DNA of 64,000 nucleotides from Chlorops oryzae (GCA_020466095.1 CM035807.1:58166605-58230604), one strand, 5' to 3'. Counted from the first letter of the stretch, positions 1 through 10,683 are shown. The notes: generated from the letters alone by a model not told the origin. Program-made: numbers and translations.

Positions 1-110
1 TATGGAGTGGTTCACCAGACTAAGCCCACTAGCCAATCAAAATGGCCGAAATATGTTGTGGCCCACCACAGTTAAACTTTTTCACCAAAACATCAGCTTC
101 TGGATTTCGC
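1..110. repeat. Dispersed repeat shared with the hAT-type element at 48.7 kb
   Basis: Two blocks here, about 1-17 and 65-105, recur next to each other at about 48714-48765, inside the small hAT-type element at 48373-49057. The second copy lacks about 47 bp between two CACCA-type words. This suggests the window opens inside, or next to, a related non-autonomous DNA element. No terminus of such an element is visible here, so the family assignment is inference. Confidence 0.45.
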
Positions 111-589
111 TTGTTGCACAGCCAATTTAGAGTTGACTTTTGCGGGTATTATTTCAAAAATTTTGCGGCCTCTTGATACCTGAATGCATGTAATATGCCA
201 TTTTCAAGATATTAAAAACGCCAAAAATACAAAATTTTAAAAAAACAACATCTCGATGACGTCAATTTAAGAAATCAAGAAAGTCGAACATTTTTGCACT
301 CAAAAATTTGACTTTAGAGATTATATTTCACAATTGTTTAACAAACTCAAACTTTTTATAACATATTATACATCATTTTAAAGGTCAAATATCAGGGAAA
401 AATACAAAATAAACAGAAAAATTATATATGGTAAAGTTTAAAAATAATTTGATAAAGGAAGAAAAGCTATAATTCGTACACTGAAAACAGCTTTAACTTC
501 AGTTTTCTAAAAAGGTGCTACCTGTTTTGAGTTTACGATTGCAGAATATTGTTATTCAAGTAACTCTTAATGAAATCCTGTAAAAAAAA
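111..589. other. AT-rich DNA without a recognisable gene
   Basis: No long open frame and no known domain on either strand. From about 570 the sequence leads into the protease remnant of gypsy A. The stretch may be decayed gag of that element, but I cannot recognise gag motifs such as zinc knuckles in it. Confidence 0.5.
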
Positions 590-711
590 TCGGAACCTTC
601 TCGAACTTCGATTTAAAAGTGATGCAGGCACCCCGTGCAGTTTGATTACAAGAGAAGCTTTGGCGGATGACGTAGCCATCGATTTTAAAAGGGTTAAGCG
701 TTTAGTAGGAG
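590..711 (+). pseudogene. Gypsy A: N-terminal part of the aspartic protease (split by BEL1)
   Basis: The frame running into 711 reads D-A-G-T-P-C-S-L-I from about 622, the flap-proximal active-site motif of a retropepsin (canonical D-T/S-G-A/T). The second position is A instead of T/S, fitting decay. The frame is cut at 711 by BEL1 and resumes at 7054 in the same phase once one copy of the 5-bp target duplication is discounted. Family level (Ty3/gypsy, perhaps 412/mdg1-like) is inferred from the downstream polymerase. Confidence 0.7.
707..711. repeat. BEL1 target site duplication, left copy
   Basis: AGGAG directly precedes the 5' LTR and recurs at 7049-7053 directly after the 3' LTR. A 5-bp duplication is usual for BEL/Pao integrases. 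Confidence 0.93.
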
Positions 712-921
712 TGATGCTGCGTGTCCTCTTACCTCTCTAAGCCACTAATTGCTTAGCCTAAGTTGCAACCCTTTGTGTAAAATATTCACCACAACCTCTG
801 GCTGGGGGACGCTCATGTTTAAGTTAAGTCAGTCATTCAATTATCGCGTAACGACGCACATCTTCGCTTATCATTAATAAAGAAAATTTTACAAAATAAT
901 ACAGTCCACTTCGTCTCAACA
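712..921 (+). repeat. BEL1 5' LTR
   Basis: Begins TGATGCTGCG and ends CGTCTCAACA; matches 6838-7048 except for one indel. It should hold the Pol II promoter and RNA start of the element, but I see no clear TATA box and do not place one. An AATAAAG-type signal lies near 880. Confidence 0.95.
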
Positions 922-928
922 TAATTTT

Positions 929-946
929 TGGTCCTTCGAGCCGGAT
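929..946 (+). promoter_or_regulatory. BEL1 primer-binding site, probably tRNA-Tyr
   Basis: TGGTCCTTCGAGCCGGAT starts 7 bases after the LTR. Its reverse complement ends in GGCTCGAAGGACCA, which fits the 3' end of eukaryotic tRNA-Tyr (acceptor strand TCGAAGG plus ACCA) as I know it. The tRNA identity comes from memory of the family and should be aligned to a fly tRNA set. Confidence 0.65.
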
Positions 947-1585
947 CCAAGGATCTTTACGGGAACTCCTCATCTTCGCTAGCGTGGGCGCGTAATAACG
1001 ATTCCCTGCTCCATCGGCTCCAGTTGCTCGAATCGCAGATCGCGAGCCACCGGTAAGGGATCTCAAGACTACATAAGGGAAGCTTAAGGAATAAATTACA
1101 AAACTGGTCAATTTATTAATTGAATGACTCTGGTTATCATTACAACCACGTGCATAATTGCATCATCAATCCAAGTATATGCAATTTCTATTCGTTGACC
1201 TGGATGCATGTGGTGAGCTTGTAAGTTAAATGCAACTCCGGTAACATTCTTTGGATAGCCTTCGACTCCTAATGTACAAGCGACTCACCAGTATTGCAAT
1301 CATCGTTTCTAGTTCTGAATGGTACTCAGTGAACGCAAGTCGAATGCGACTCTGTGTTGATCTACATGTTTATTGGAAAGACCTCGGCTCCTAATTGTTC
1401 TTATTGCTTGTGCAATCACATTGCATCATTGCAAGTGACGTAGTAAATTCTATCTCACGGAATTTGCAATTATATGCAACTCTGAACGTATTTGTAAATT
1501 GATACGAGGCAAATTAAACAGCTGTTCTGCTTGAACAGTGTATCGTGCTATTTCAGCACATATTTAACTGAAATACACACCGGAA

Positions 1586-4500
1586 ATGGCGGCCATAAAA
1601 ATCCGAGATTCGGCGAAAAACGCTATCCGACGTTACATGCTTTCAAGTGAAGAGGAAACGCTTGACAAGGAACGCGCTGAAACCCTTCTCCATTTGATGC
1701 ACGAGCAGTGGGAGCGCTTTAAGGAAGCGCAACAACAGCTTGAAGTAACCACCGGCGCAGAGGGTCAGCACGTGTTAGAAGAGGAACGATCTCAAGCGGA
1801 GGATTGGTTCGTTCTGGGAGAATCAAATTTGAAACGAGTCGTTCGCAGCTTCGCCACCAAGTTTCCATCTCCGAAATCTTCAACAGCCGCGGACGTTCGA
1901 CTACCCAAGATGGATCTTCCTACACTTCACGGTAAGCCTACTGATTGGATTGCTTTCCGCGATACCTACCTTGCACTAATTCACAACAATGAGGCCTTAT
2001 CGGGCGCGCAAAAAATGCACTACCTTCGAGTCTGCTGTAAGGGAGATGCATTAAAGGTTATCAGTCAGTTTCAAATCACTGACGGCAATTATTCGGAAGC
2101 TTGGGCAATGATGGAAAACAGGTTTCACGTCGAAAGGATTCTCGTCGACCATCATTTAACTGCAATGACTTCAATAAAAAGGGTGACGTTTGATTCAGCT
2201 AGCGCTATAAGGAGCGTAATGGACAGTTTGTCTCACCACCTCCATGCACTTCGCGTTTTGGGCAGACCGGTAGAATTTTGGGACGGTTGGCTGAATCATT
2301 TAGTGCTCTCAAAATTGGCCTACGAAACCCGTAAACACTGGGAGCTGTCCATTCACCACGAGCAATCCACATCATTTGAGGAACTGCGTAACTTTCTCCT
2401 GGCCCGCTGTCGTTCATTGGAATCCCTAGGCATCGTAAAGGGAACCAACGAGAAATCGGCCGCCAACGTTCTACACGTCTCAGAGGCACACACTGGCGCG
2501 GAGAATAAAAAGAAGCCGAGTAAGCCGTATCGTTGTTTACATTGCCAAAATGACCACAAAACCATGAATTGTCTACCTTTTAAACAACTTTCTTGCTTCC
2601 ACAGGCGTCTTGTAATAAAGGAAAAGGGTGCCTGCTTTAATTGTTTAAGCGCAGGTCACAGGCGGGACAAGTGTGCCAGCACCCAGTCATGCAAAATCTG
2701 TAATCGACGTCACCATACTCTCCTGCATTCATCTTTGTCGGCATCGCAATCGCTAACTTCGATCGAATCCGTTGCGTCATCGGCGGATGTCCCAGATGAA
2801 ACGGCGGGTATCGCCGAACCTGAAGTCGTAACACAAGCACTGGCATCTTCCGCATCGACGGTTAAACCTATTCTTCTAGCAACTGCGCAAGCGCGCTCAA
2901 AGGATAGCTCGGGGCGATGGCAGCCTATTCGGATTCTATTGGACAACGGGTCTCACGTGTCGCTCGTCTCCGAGAACTGCATTCAGCGCTTGGGCCTCCC
3001 AAGAAGGCATTCTTCGATTAAAGTTACTGGAGTCGGAACTGCAGGCGGTGGCCTGGTCCGCGGGGAGAGCGCAATTACGATTTCGCCATTAAAAACGGAT
3101 TGCTCGCACACTATTCGTGTTTTGATTCTTCCGAAAATTACAAGCAATCTTCCTGCTAGTGATTTCAATCATCCCCTTTGGACGCACGTCGAGGATTTGG
3201 AACTTGCTGACCCACAATTTGCAGTTTCGGCTCCGATTGATGTGCTCGTGGGCATGGATGAAATGGAGAGGTTCGTTAAGCCCAACATGCGGATGGGTAC
3301 ACTGAACAGCCCCATGGCGCAGCAGACAATATTTGGTTGGGTCTTGTCTGGACGCGTTACCGAATCGACGCCAGCGTCTTTATGCGTATGCGCTCTACAT
3401 TGCGACTCTCACTTAACTGCAGTCATAGCTAAGCTCTGGGAGCTTGAAAATTTCGACGTTAAACGGCATTTAACCATCGAGGAAGAGGCCTGTGAGAAAC
3501 ATTTTGCGGAGACGCATCGCCGAGGACCGGATGGACGGTTTATTGTCGAACTACCGTTCAAGGATTCCGTCATTTTGGGCGAGTCGAAGTGGCAAGCGGA
3601 GCAGAACTTCCTGAGAATGGAGAAGCGACTACATAGGAATGCTGATATACATAGGCAATACACTGAATTTATGCAGGAGCTGCTTGATATGAACCACATG
3701 GAGAACGCATCAGAATCAAACAGTTCCGTGTATTACATGCCACATCATTACGTCCTCAAACAAGGAAGCCTCACTACCAAATTGCGAATAGTCTTCAACG
3801 CATCGATGAAGACGTCAAACCAAAATTCTTTGAACGACGCCTTGCTGGTGGGACCACAGTTACAACAGGATTTGTTTTCTATCCTCGTCCGTTTCCGCTC
3901 ACATCGCTACGTAATGAGTGCAGACGTGGAGAAAATGTACCGGCAGGTGCTGGTCAAGGACGAACATTGCGACTATCAGAGAGTTTTGTGGCGATCCGAT
4001 CCTTGTGAAGAAATCAAGTCTTACCGTTTGCTTCGCGTAACGTATGGGGTGGCCTCTGCATCCTTTCTTGCCATAAAGGCATTGCAAGAGACCGCTTTGC
4101 AATCTTCAAAGGCCGACGAATTGACGCGCAACGTGCTCTTACGAGACGTCTATGTGGATGACGTTTTGACAGGCGCTTCATCAGAACAGGAACTTCTATG
4201 CTTGCAGCAAAAAATATCTAATGTTCTGGATGAAGGAGGCTTTCGTTTAAGGAAATGGGCTTCAAATTGTAGAAATTTTATGAACGAAATGTCGCGAGTC
4301 ACAACTGAAGTGGAGCATTTCCTCACCAAAGAAGAAGAGATCCACACGCTTGGGTTAAGATGGAATATTCAAAGTGATTTCCTATGCTACTTAGTTTCTC
4401 TTAAGGAGCTCGTGGAGCCATTTACAAAGCGGAGGTTCCTATCTGACGCTAGTTCGCTTTTTGATCCGTTGGGGCTGCTCAGTCCTTGTACCGTACGAGC

Positions 4501-6721
4501 CAAGCTGTGGTTCCAGGAATTGTGGCATCCCTTGGTAAACTGGGATGATCCGGTACCATCGGACATCGCGAACAAATGGGTTGCTCACCGGAATGATTTG
4601 GTCGCCCTTGCCGCATTAAAATGCCCTCGTTGGACGGAATTGGATATGCATGAGGCCGCCCTTGAACTACATGTTTTTGCCGATGCGTCGGAGAAGGCTT
4701 ATGCAGCCGCCGTATACGCGCGTTGTATTCGTAGTAACGTCGTTTCGGTTCATCTGTTAGCCGCCAAAACAAAGGTTGCTCCTTTAAAGCCCGTGACGTT
4801 GCCACGCCTGGAGCTGTGCGCCGCGCATTTGGCGGCGAAATTAATGGAACATGTAAGCTTCGCTTTAAATGGCTGGACCTACGCTAAGTTTGCCTGGACT
4901 GACTCCATGGTCACATTGGCGTGGCTCCAAAACCATCCCAGCCGTTGGGTAACATTCGTCGCTAACCGTGTTGCAGCAATTCATGAGGTCCTCCCATCGG
5001 AAATTTGGTGCCATGTTCCTTCGGAGAGTAATCCAGCCGATTGCGCTTCCAGAGGCTGTTCGGCATCGGAGCTTCTCGCCAATAATCTTTGGTGGCAAGG
5101 CCCTAAGTTCTTAACTAACAATTCGAATAGTTGGCAGGTAGTGCCTCCTAAAGCAAATACAGAGCTCGAACTTCGCAAAGTGCGGCAAGCAGTTCTCATT
5201 ACTGAAGCTGAGGAAATCTGGGACCTCTTGTCACGCTATTCTTCATTTTTCAAACTAAAACGGATTATTGCGCTCACGAGGAGATTCATCGCAAATCTTC
5301 GTTCCCGAATCACAGCAACGTCCATGAACGTGGGCCCTATTGGAACCAAGGAAATCAAGGAAGCTGAGACATGTCTGCTGCGTTACGTGCAGCAGTTTTA
5401 TTATGAGAAGGAGATTCGGGCTTGTAGAAATGGTGAATCTGTGCCGGGCAATAGCTCCTTATGTAGGCTGCTTCCATTTTTTGACGAGTTTGGATTGCTC
5501 CGTGTGGGTGGACGACTACATAAGATGAATATTGACGTGGATGTCAAACATCCGATCATATTGCCGAAAAACTCACCTATCAACAAACTTATTATAGCCG
5601 ATGTACACGTGATGACACTCCACGGAGGCCCGCAAACGATGCAAGCGCTAATACAGAGGCGTTTTTGGATAGTAGGATTGAGAAATCTAGTACGGATGGA
5701 GTACAGGAAATGCGTTAAATGCAAGATTATATCACGTCGCCCATTACAACAACTTATGGGTGCCCTCCCGAGAAGTCGAGTCACATTGGTCAGGTGCTTT
5801 CTCGAATCTGCAGTGGACTGTGCTGGGCCAGTCAACTTTAAGTTTTCAGCTGGTAGGGGCGCAAAGGCGGTCAAGGGGTACATATGCTCGTTCATTTGCA
5901 TGGCCACTGGTGCAATGCATCTCGAGCTGCTATCTGATTTGTCTACGAACGTCTTCCTCCACGCATTCAAGCGGTTTACCAATCGTCGCGGACTTTGTCA
6001 CCATATTTTCTCCGATAATGGCACGAACTTCGTCGGTGCAGCTCGCCAAATTCACGATTTATTCAGTAAGGCCGTCCAAGAAGCAGCGAACCAGTCAATT
6101 TTCGCCGATCAAAGTGTCGTATGGCATTTCAACCCGCCTCACGCGCCCCATATGGGCGGTTTTTGGGAGACCGGAATAAAGAGAGTGAAGTACCATTTAA
6201 AACGCGTCTGCGGTTCTGTGCTCCTTACGTACGAAGAATATTACACTTTACTAACGGAAATAGAAGCCTGCGTCAATTCACGCCCTTTGTGTGTATTTGC
6301 AGCCGATGCAACCGATCGAGACGTCCTCACACCAGGACATTTTTTAATTGGCGAACCGCTTAGAACGTTGGCTGAGCCAGAAACCGACATCGAAAGGGGC
6401 ACTCTTCCCAACCGTTGGCGGTTTATCTCGTCCATCCGTCGGCATTTCTGGAGGCGTTGGCGCGATGAATACGCTTTGTCTCTTCAAAGGCGTGCCAAAT
6501 GGTTGCGACCGACAGCGAATCTAAAGATCAATGATATCGTTGCGATTTTGGGGGAGAGGACGCCGCCATTGAAATGGAAACTAGGTAGAGTAGTCGAATG
6601 TGCGGCAGGACAGGATGGCCTAGTGCGAGTGGTGAAACTCCAAACATCAGATGGGGAGATGTTGCGCCCGATACATCGACTATGCTTGCTGCCGACCGAA
6701 GCCGATTTACAAAAGGCCTAA
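1586..6721 (+). CDS. BEL1 Gag-Pol polyprotein (1711 aa)
   Basis: One open frame codes the whole element. Residues about 1-330 are a Pao-type gag. CX2CX4HX4C zinc knuckles follow near 320-375. The aspartic protease has L-L-D-N-G-S-H near 450. RT carries the catalytic YVDD near residue 855. RNase H follows (FADAS near 1030), then integrase with an H2C2-type zinc region and DDE triad candidates near 1410 (VDCAGP), 1476 (SDNGTNF) and 1527 (FWETG), and a C-terminal domain with PGHFLIGEPL. The start is the first ATG of the frame, about 660 bp after the LTR. The polyprotein should be cut by its own protease and act in cytoplasmic particles. One oddity is D-N-G at the protease active site where D-S/T-G is expected; otherwise nothing is broken. 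The element could be active or rescued in trans. Confidence 0.93.
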   Translation: MAAIKIRDSAKNAIRRYMLSSEEETLDKERAETLLHLMHEQWERFKEAQQQLEVTTGAEGQHVLEEERSQAEDWFVLGESNLKRVVRSFATKFPSPKSSTAADVRLPKMDLPTLHGKPTDWIAFRDTYLALIHNNEALSGAQKMHYLRVCCKGDALKVISQFQITDGNYSEAWAMMENRFHVERILVDHHLTAMTSIKRVTFDSASAIRSVMDSLSHHLHALRVLGRPVEFWDGWLNHLVLSKLAYETRKHWELSIHHEQSTSFEELRNFLLARCRSLESLGIVKGTNEKSAANVLHVSEAHTGAENKKKPSKPYRCLHCQNDHKTMNCLPFKQLSCFHRRLVIKEKGACFNCLSAGHRRDKCASTQSCKICNRRHHTLLHSSLSASQSLTSIESVASSADVPDETAGIAEPEVVTQALASSASTVKPILLATAQARSKDSSGRWQPIRILLDNGSHVSLVSENCIQRLGLPRRHSSIKVTGVGTAGGGLVRGESAITISPLKTDCSHTIRVLILPKITSNLPASDFNHPLWTHVEDLELADPQFAVSAPIDVLVGMDEMERFVKPNMRMGTLNSPMAQQTIFGWVLSGRVTESTPASLCVCALHCDSHLTAVIAKLWELENFDVKRHLTIEEEACEKHFAETHRRGPDGRFIVELPFKDSVILGESKWQAEQNFLRMEKRLHRNADIHRQYTEFMQELLDMNHMENASESNSSVYYMPHHYVLKQGSLTTKLRIVFNASMKTSNQNSLNDALLVGPQLQQDLFSILVRFRSHRYVMSADVEKMYRQVLVKDEHCDYQRVLWRSDPCEEIKSYRLLRVTYGVASASFLAIKALQETALQSSKADELTRNVLLRDVYVDDVLTGASSEQELLCLQQKISNVLDEGGFRLRKWASNCRNFMNEMSRVTTEVEHFLTKEEEIHTLGLRWNIQSDFLCYLVSLKELVEPFTKRRFLSDASSLFDPLGLLSPCTVRAKLWFQELWHPLVNWDDPVPSDIANKWVAHRNDLVALAALKCPRWTELDMHEAALELHVFADASEKAYAAAVYARCIRSNVVSVHLLAAKTKVAPLKPVTLPRLELCAAHLAAKLMEHVSFALNGWTYAKFAWTDSMVTLAWLQNHPSRWVTFVANRVAAIHEVLPSEIWCHVPSESNPADCASRGCSASELLANNLWWQGPKFLTNNSNSWQVVPPKANTELELRKVRQAVLITEAEEIWDLLSRYSSFFKLKRIIALTRRFIANLRSRITATSMNVGPIGTKEIKEAETCLLRYVQQFYYEKEIRACRNGESVPGNSSLCRLLPFFDEFGLLRVGGRLHKMNIDVDVKHPIILPKNSPINKLIIADVHVMTLHGGPQTMQALIQRRFWIVGLRNLVRMEYRKCVKCKIISRRPLQQLMGALPRSRVTLVRCFLESAVDCAGPVNFKFSAGRGAKAVKGYICSFICMATGAMHLELLSDLSTNVFLHAFKRFTNRRGLCHHIFSDNGTNFVGAARQIHDLFSKAVQEAANQSIFADQSVVWHFNPPHAPHMGGFWETGIKRVKYHLKRVCGSVLLTYEEYYTLLTEIEACVNSRPLCVFAADATDRDVLTPGHFLIGEPLRTLAEPETDIERGTLPNRWRFISSIRRHFWRRWRDEYALSLQRRAKWLRPTANLKINDIVAILGERTPPLKWKLGRVVECAAGQDGLVRVVKLQTSDGEMLRPIHRLCLLPTEADLQKA

Positions 6722-6826
6722 GCCAATTGCTTCTTGAATTGTTGAATTAAATTGTTATTTTCTTGCTTTGCTGAATTTGTTATTTTTTCGAATTATTTTT
6801 TTTCTTCTTTGAACGCACTGGTTCAA

Positions 6827-6837
6827 GGCCGGGGGCA
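6827..6837 (+). promoter_or_regulatory. BEL1 polypurine tract
   Basis: A G-rich run (GGCCGGGGGCA) abuts the 3' LTR exactly where plus-strand DNA synthesis should be primed. It is purine-rich but interrupted by C residues. Confidence 0.6.
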
Positions 6838-7048
6838 TGATGCTGCGTGTCCTCTTACCTCTCTAAGCCACTAATTGCTTAGCCTAAGTTGCAACCCTTT
6901 GTGTAAAATATTCACCACAACCTCTGGCTGGGGGACGCTCATGTTTAAGTTAAGTCAGTCATTCAATTATCGCGTAACGACGCACATCTTCGCTTATCAT
7001 TAAATAAAGAAAATTTTACAAAATAATACAGTCCACTTCGTCTCAACA
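6838..7048 (+). repeat. BEL1 3' LTR
   Basis: Matches the 5' LTR at 712-921 with a single one-base indel. The AATAAAG-type string near 7003 could serve polyadenylation. The right target duplication AGGAG follows at 7049-7053. Confidence 0.95.
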
Positions 7049-7053
7049 AGGAG

Positions 7054-7584
7054 CTTTCAGAGGAGACTCCAGCACAATAGGAGAAGTGAAAATAGAACAC
7101 GATTAGATTCCGACATTGAAGTTTAATATGCAAGTAGTCCCTTATGGTAAAAATTTACCAGCGGATGGTCTCCTTGGACGAGATTCACTCTGGAATAAGA
7201 CCATAACGGATACAGTAAGCAAAAATATTACTTTCGTTGAAAAGGGAGCACAGGTAGCTACCCTGCCGTTAATTTTTGAAGATTGCTTCTAGTAATGTTC
7301 ACGTAGCTAGAAATATCACAATTCAAGCGAGATCGATCAAAATAATTGCAGTTAGCACAGGGCTACTAGAGAATGAATTAGTGGTGCACAAAATAGAAGT
7401 GGCACCAAACGTTTATATTGAAGAAATTATTACAAAACCCCAGAATGGGTTGGGATATGTATCAGTTTTGAATGCCTCAGAGGATCAGGCTAAATTAGAT
7501 GTGAATACAGAACTACAGTATAGCCTTTTAGACGACTATTCCATGTTACGCGAAAATTTTTCTAAGTACGAAGCTAAAGTTTAA
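7054..7584 (+). pseudogene. Gypsy A: protease C-terminal part and linker
   Basis: This continues the frame broken at 711. After one in-frame TAG (about 7104) it reads a retropepsin C-terminal block (ADGLLGRDSLW near 7155-7190), typical of 412/mdg1-type gypsy proteases. A one-base disruption near 7275 leads into an open segment at 7276-7584 that fits the protease-RT linker. The stop and frame change show that it is not functional. Confidence 0.7.
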
Positions 7585-7664
7585 ATACACCCGTTTCTTG
7601 TCTAAATATTAATACATGTGCACCTGACTCCAGTGGGGAACGATTCCCGCTTTTAGTCAATACC

Positions 7665-8600
7665 ATGTCACTGGATGTTAACCTTAATGATGAAGAGCGA
7701 ACGTCGCTATTAAAAATATGTGAATATTTTCAGGATGTTTTCCAATTAAAAGGGGATCATCTTAGTTACACGAATAGTTTACGTCACGAAATTCCCACAG
7801 AACCTGGTCATCCACCCGTAAACATAAGACAATATCGTTTGCCCGAAGCGCACAAAGAAGAGATAAATAGGCAAGTCGACGAAATGCTCGAACAAGAGAT
7901 TATAACCCCTAGTATTTCGCCATGGAATTCTCCCATTATATTGGTGCCAAAGAAAAGTGGGCCAAATGGAGAAAAGGAGTGGAGGCTGGTGGTAGATTTT
8001 CGTAAATTGAATGAACAAACGATTAAGCAGGTTTTTCCAATTCCTAGGATTGGCGAGATACTCGACCAGCTAGGGTGTAGTCGTTACTTTACCACGCTAG
8101 ACTTAACATAGCTAGCGGATACCATCAAGTATTGGTTGATGAGGACGACCGAAAGAAGACAGCCTTCAGCACAGGTCAGGGACATTATGAATTTTTACGA
8201 ATGCCGTTTGGCCAAACAGGGGCACCGGCAACGTTCCAACGAAAAATGAATCATATTCTTACAGGAATTTAAGGAATAGATTGCTTTGTTTATTTAGATG
8301 ATATTGTAGTCTAAGGTAGGAATTTAAAGGAGCACGAAATACGTTTGCGAAAATTTTTACAGGCTCTAAGAGAGAACAACCTCAAAATACAAACAGAAAA
8401 ATGCCAATTTTTAAGAAGAGAGGTGGTTTATTTGGGTCATCGCTGTTCTGAACAGGGGGTTCTGCCGGATGCAGGCAAAGTTGAGTGTGTGAAGCGTTTC
8501 CCCGCACCCAAGAATAAAAAACAACTGCAATCTTTTCTGGGTTTTGTGAACTACTATAAGAAATTTATTCCAACGCAGCCCGAATATTGCTGCCTCTAAC
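7665..8600 (+). pseudogene. Gypsy A: reverse transcriptase (broken)
   Basis: Ty3/gypsy RT blocks appear in order: PVNIRQYRLP and WNSPIILVPKK near 7815-7960, WRLVVDFRKLNE near 7982-8018, YFTTLDLT ending at a TAG near 8109, then [10 protein letters not shown] near 8183, and the catalytic FVYLDDIVV near 8288 reached through a stop at about 8269. The thumb and connection (QLQSFLGFVNYYKKFIP) lie near 8524-8575. At least three stops or frame changes break the gene. The catalytic Y-L-D-D residues are still readable. Confidence 0.85.
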
Positions 8601-8604
8601 CAAT

Positions 8605-9080
8605 TTGTTGAAAAAAAATGTCGAGTACGAGTGGTCTGAATCTTGTCAAAACGCAATGGTAGCCTTAAAAACCGCTATTACCAGTCTGCCGATTTTATGA
8701 AGTGCTGATTTTTCCCAACCCTTCATGATGACTACGGATGCCAGCAATGAGGCTTTGGGAGCAATTCTATCACAAGGATTTCTGGGAGAAGATCTGCCAA
8801 TTTATTTTGCAGGTAGAGCGTTGAGTCAGACGGAACAAAGATACTCAACAATAGAGAGGGAGTTCTTGGCTTTAGTGTGGGCCACAAAAAATTTTAGATC
8901 ATATTTACTACGGCGTCATTTTACTATTTACACTGACCATAAGCCGTTGAGAGGAATAGCGAACTTAAAAGACCAAACGTCTAGATTGGCTGATTCCGAC
9001 ACAAGTTGTCAGAGTTCGACTTTTAAATATGTTAAAAGCCGGGGAAAACAAATAAGAATGCAGACGCTTTAAGTAGACTG
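8605..9080 (+). pseudogene. Gypsy A: RNase H domain (broken)
   Basis: A 115-residue open stretch at 8725-9072 has TTDASNEALGAILSQ, SQTEQRYSTIEREFLALVWA and FTIYTDHKPL, the three conserved acidic blocks of gypsy RNase H. It is separated from RT by a frame change near 8600-8700 and ends in the tether region with another break. It directly follows the RT remnant. Confidence 0.85.
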
Positions 9081-9254
9081 CCCTACGAAGACACCAACAT
9101 AGCCGTAGTAACGAGATCTCAAGTCAGGCAAAAAGAAGAACCGGCGGATAGTCCAGGGTAAGTCGGTGAAACTTGTTTAAAAAGTAGAGAAGAAGAGGAC
9201 GTGTTCGATAACCCCGAGTTGGGGAAGGAGGACTCTGCCGTTTTCCTGACAGAC

Positions 9255-10262
9255 CACAGGGATATATAAAAATGTACTAAAACATTTTCATGATAGTCCG
9301 ATGAGTGAGCCTAAAGGCCTTAAAAACATATCTCCGTATTCGCCGCGAATTTAAGTGGAGTGGCATGCAACGTCAAATAAAAGAAAGGCATGTACTAAAT
9401 GTCAGCAGAATAAGGCTAGCAAAGCGACAAAAATGCCCATAGTTCTAACCGATACGGCTCATAGCCCATTTGACCATTTTTTTATGGACATGGTAGGTCC
9501 TCTACCTACCACCGCCTCAGGCAACAGATATATTCTCACAATAATAGATGATTTTTCTAAATATTTCATTTGTGCGGCCGTGCCGGATGCAGAGGCTAGC
9601 ACAGTAGCGAAAATTTTTTTTAAAGAGGTCATTTCGAATTTTGGTATACCTCGACCTTTGGTGAGCGATAACGGCACGAACTCTACTTTGAAACTATTTT
9701 CAGGTATTTGCAAGCTACTGGGAGTGAAAAGACTTACAACCAGTCCAAATCACCCTCAGTCAAACGGGCCACTGGAAAGATCTCACCGGCCTTTGGCCGA
9801 ACATCTTTGTATAGTCGTAAATGAAGATGGTACGAACTGGAACGAATGGCTATGCACGTTCATAATAATTCGGTCCACACCGCACAAACATACGCCCACT
9901 AAGGTGCATTTTGGTTTCGATGTCGACTTGCCAGTAAATTTGAAGAAAAAAAGCCATCCCTCTCTATAACCCGGACGACTAGAGCAAAATTCTGAAATAT
10001 CAAATTCAAAGAACGTATGAATTGGTATGTAAGAAACAAGAAAAATCAAAAGAAAATTCGAAAAAGTATTAAGATACCACATTAAATTTCCAATAATTTA
10101 AAAGCGGTGAAAAGTTTGGCTAAAAAACTAGACTCGCAAAAACAAATTTGTATCACCATGGGGACCTTACAGTAGTGTCCGCTATTGGTCGGTGAATACC
10201 AAGCTTTTGATAAAGGGAAAGTAAAAAACGTACAACAACCTTTTGAAACCATATTACCAGTA
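9255..10262 (+). pseudogene. Gypsy A: integrase (broken)
   Basis: The zinc region is split: KHFHDSP near 9281 gives the histidines and CTKCQQNK near 9391-9414 the cysteines. The open stretch 9355-9969 holds the core: D in FMDMVGPLP near 9485, D in LVSDNGTN near 9660 and E in NGPLERSH near 9765, the DDE triad. After a stop near 9969, weak matches to the gypsy C-terminal module (GPY and a final KPYYQ-like motif at about 10245-10262) can still be read with several stops. This ends the recognisable coding part of gypsy A. Confidence 0.82.
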
Positions 10263-10294
10263 ATAAAGAAAACAATTTTATATTTAAGTTAAAG

Positions 10295-10672
10295 GTTTAA
10301 AAATATAATATAACTAATAACAAATTAATGGAACATATAAGCAACTAAGAGTGTGGTATGGCGCTTTGTACTAAAATTAAGAACTTCAAATCTTTCATTT
10401 TCTCAAATCAGATTCCCGTTCAGTAAAGAGCATATTGGAATTTCTCCTCAACACGGAAATGACGTTAGACAAGTAAAAAGAGAGCGCCAGTGCTTCAAAA
10501 AAAACAAATTAGTTTTCAAAATCCTTAATTGGTGGAAACGGAGCGACATCATTTTTTTTTTAAGTTCTATTTTATTCTAGGAGTACGTCTTGACATCGGG
10601 ACGGATCAACAACATTGAACTCAACAATACATGAATCTGCGCCCTCAATTAAATTGCATATCAATTTAAGCC
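10295..10672. repeat. 378-bp direct repeat, copy 1
   Basis: Nearly identical to 10883-11268 along its length (offset 588 bp), with small indels only near the 3' side. Copies start GTTTAAAAATATAATATAAC and end in TTAAGCC. They could be an LTR or leader duplication of gypsy B, whose first readable gene begins 13 bp after copy 2. I cannot match either copy to a 3' LTR downstream of 22841, so their nature is open. Confidence 0.85.
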
Positions 10673-10683
10673 ACTCCCAATCG

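Larger units (their letters stand above)
712..7048 (+). mobile_element. BEL1: complete BEL/Pao LTR retrotransposon
   Basis: The element is 6337 bp with direct terminal repeats of 210/211 bp that begin TG and end CA, a primer-binding site, one open polyprotein, a G-rich polypurine tract and a perfect 5-bp target duplication (AGGAG). The two LTRs differ by one indel (an extra A in the 3' copy near 7002), so insertion was recent. It landed inside the protease of the older gypsy A element. No env-like region follows the integrase. BEL/Pao membership rests on the order gag, protease, RT, RNase H, integrase in one frame and on the Pao-type RT (YVDD) and C-terminal integrase motifs. Confidence 0.95.

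Noticed and set aside
5401..5982. 193-codon minus-strand open frame inside BEL1
   Set aside because: Shadow of the polyprotein on the other strand, no domain, no homologous motif.
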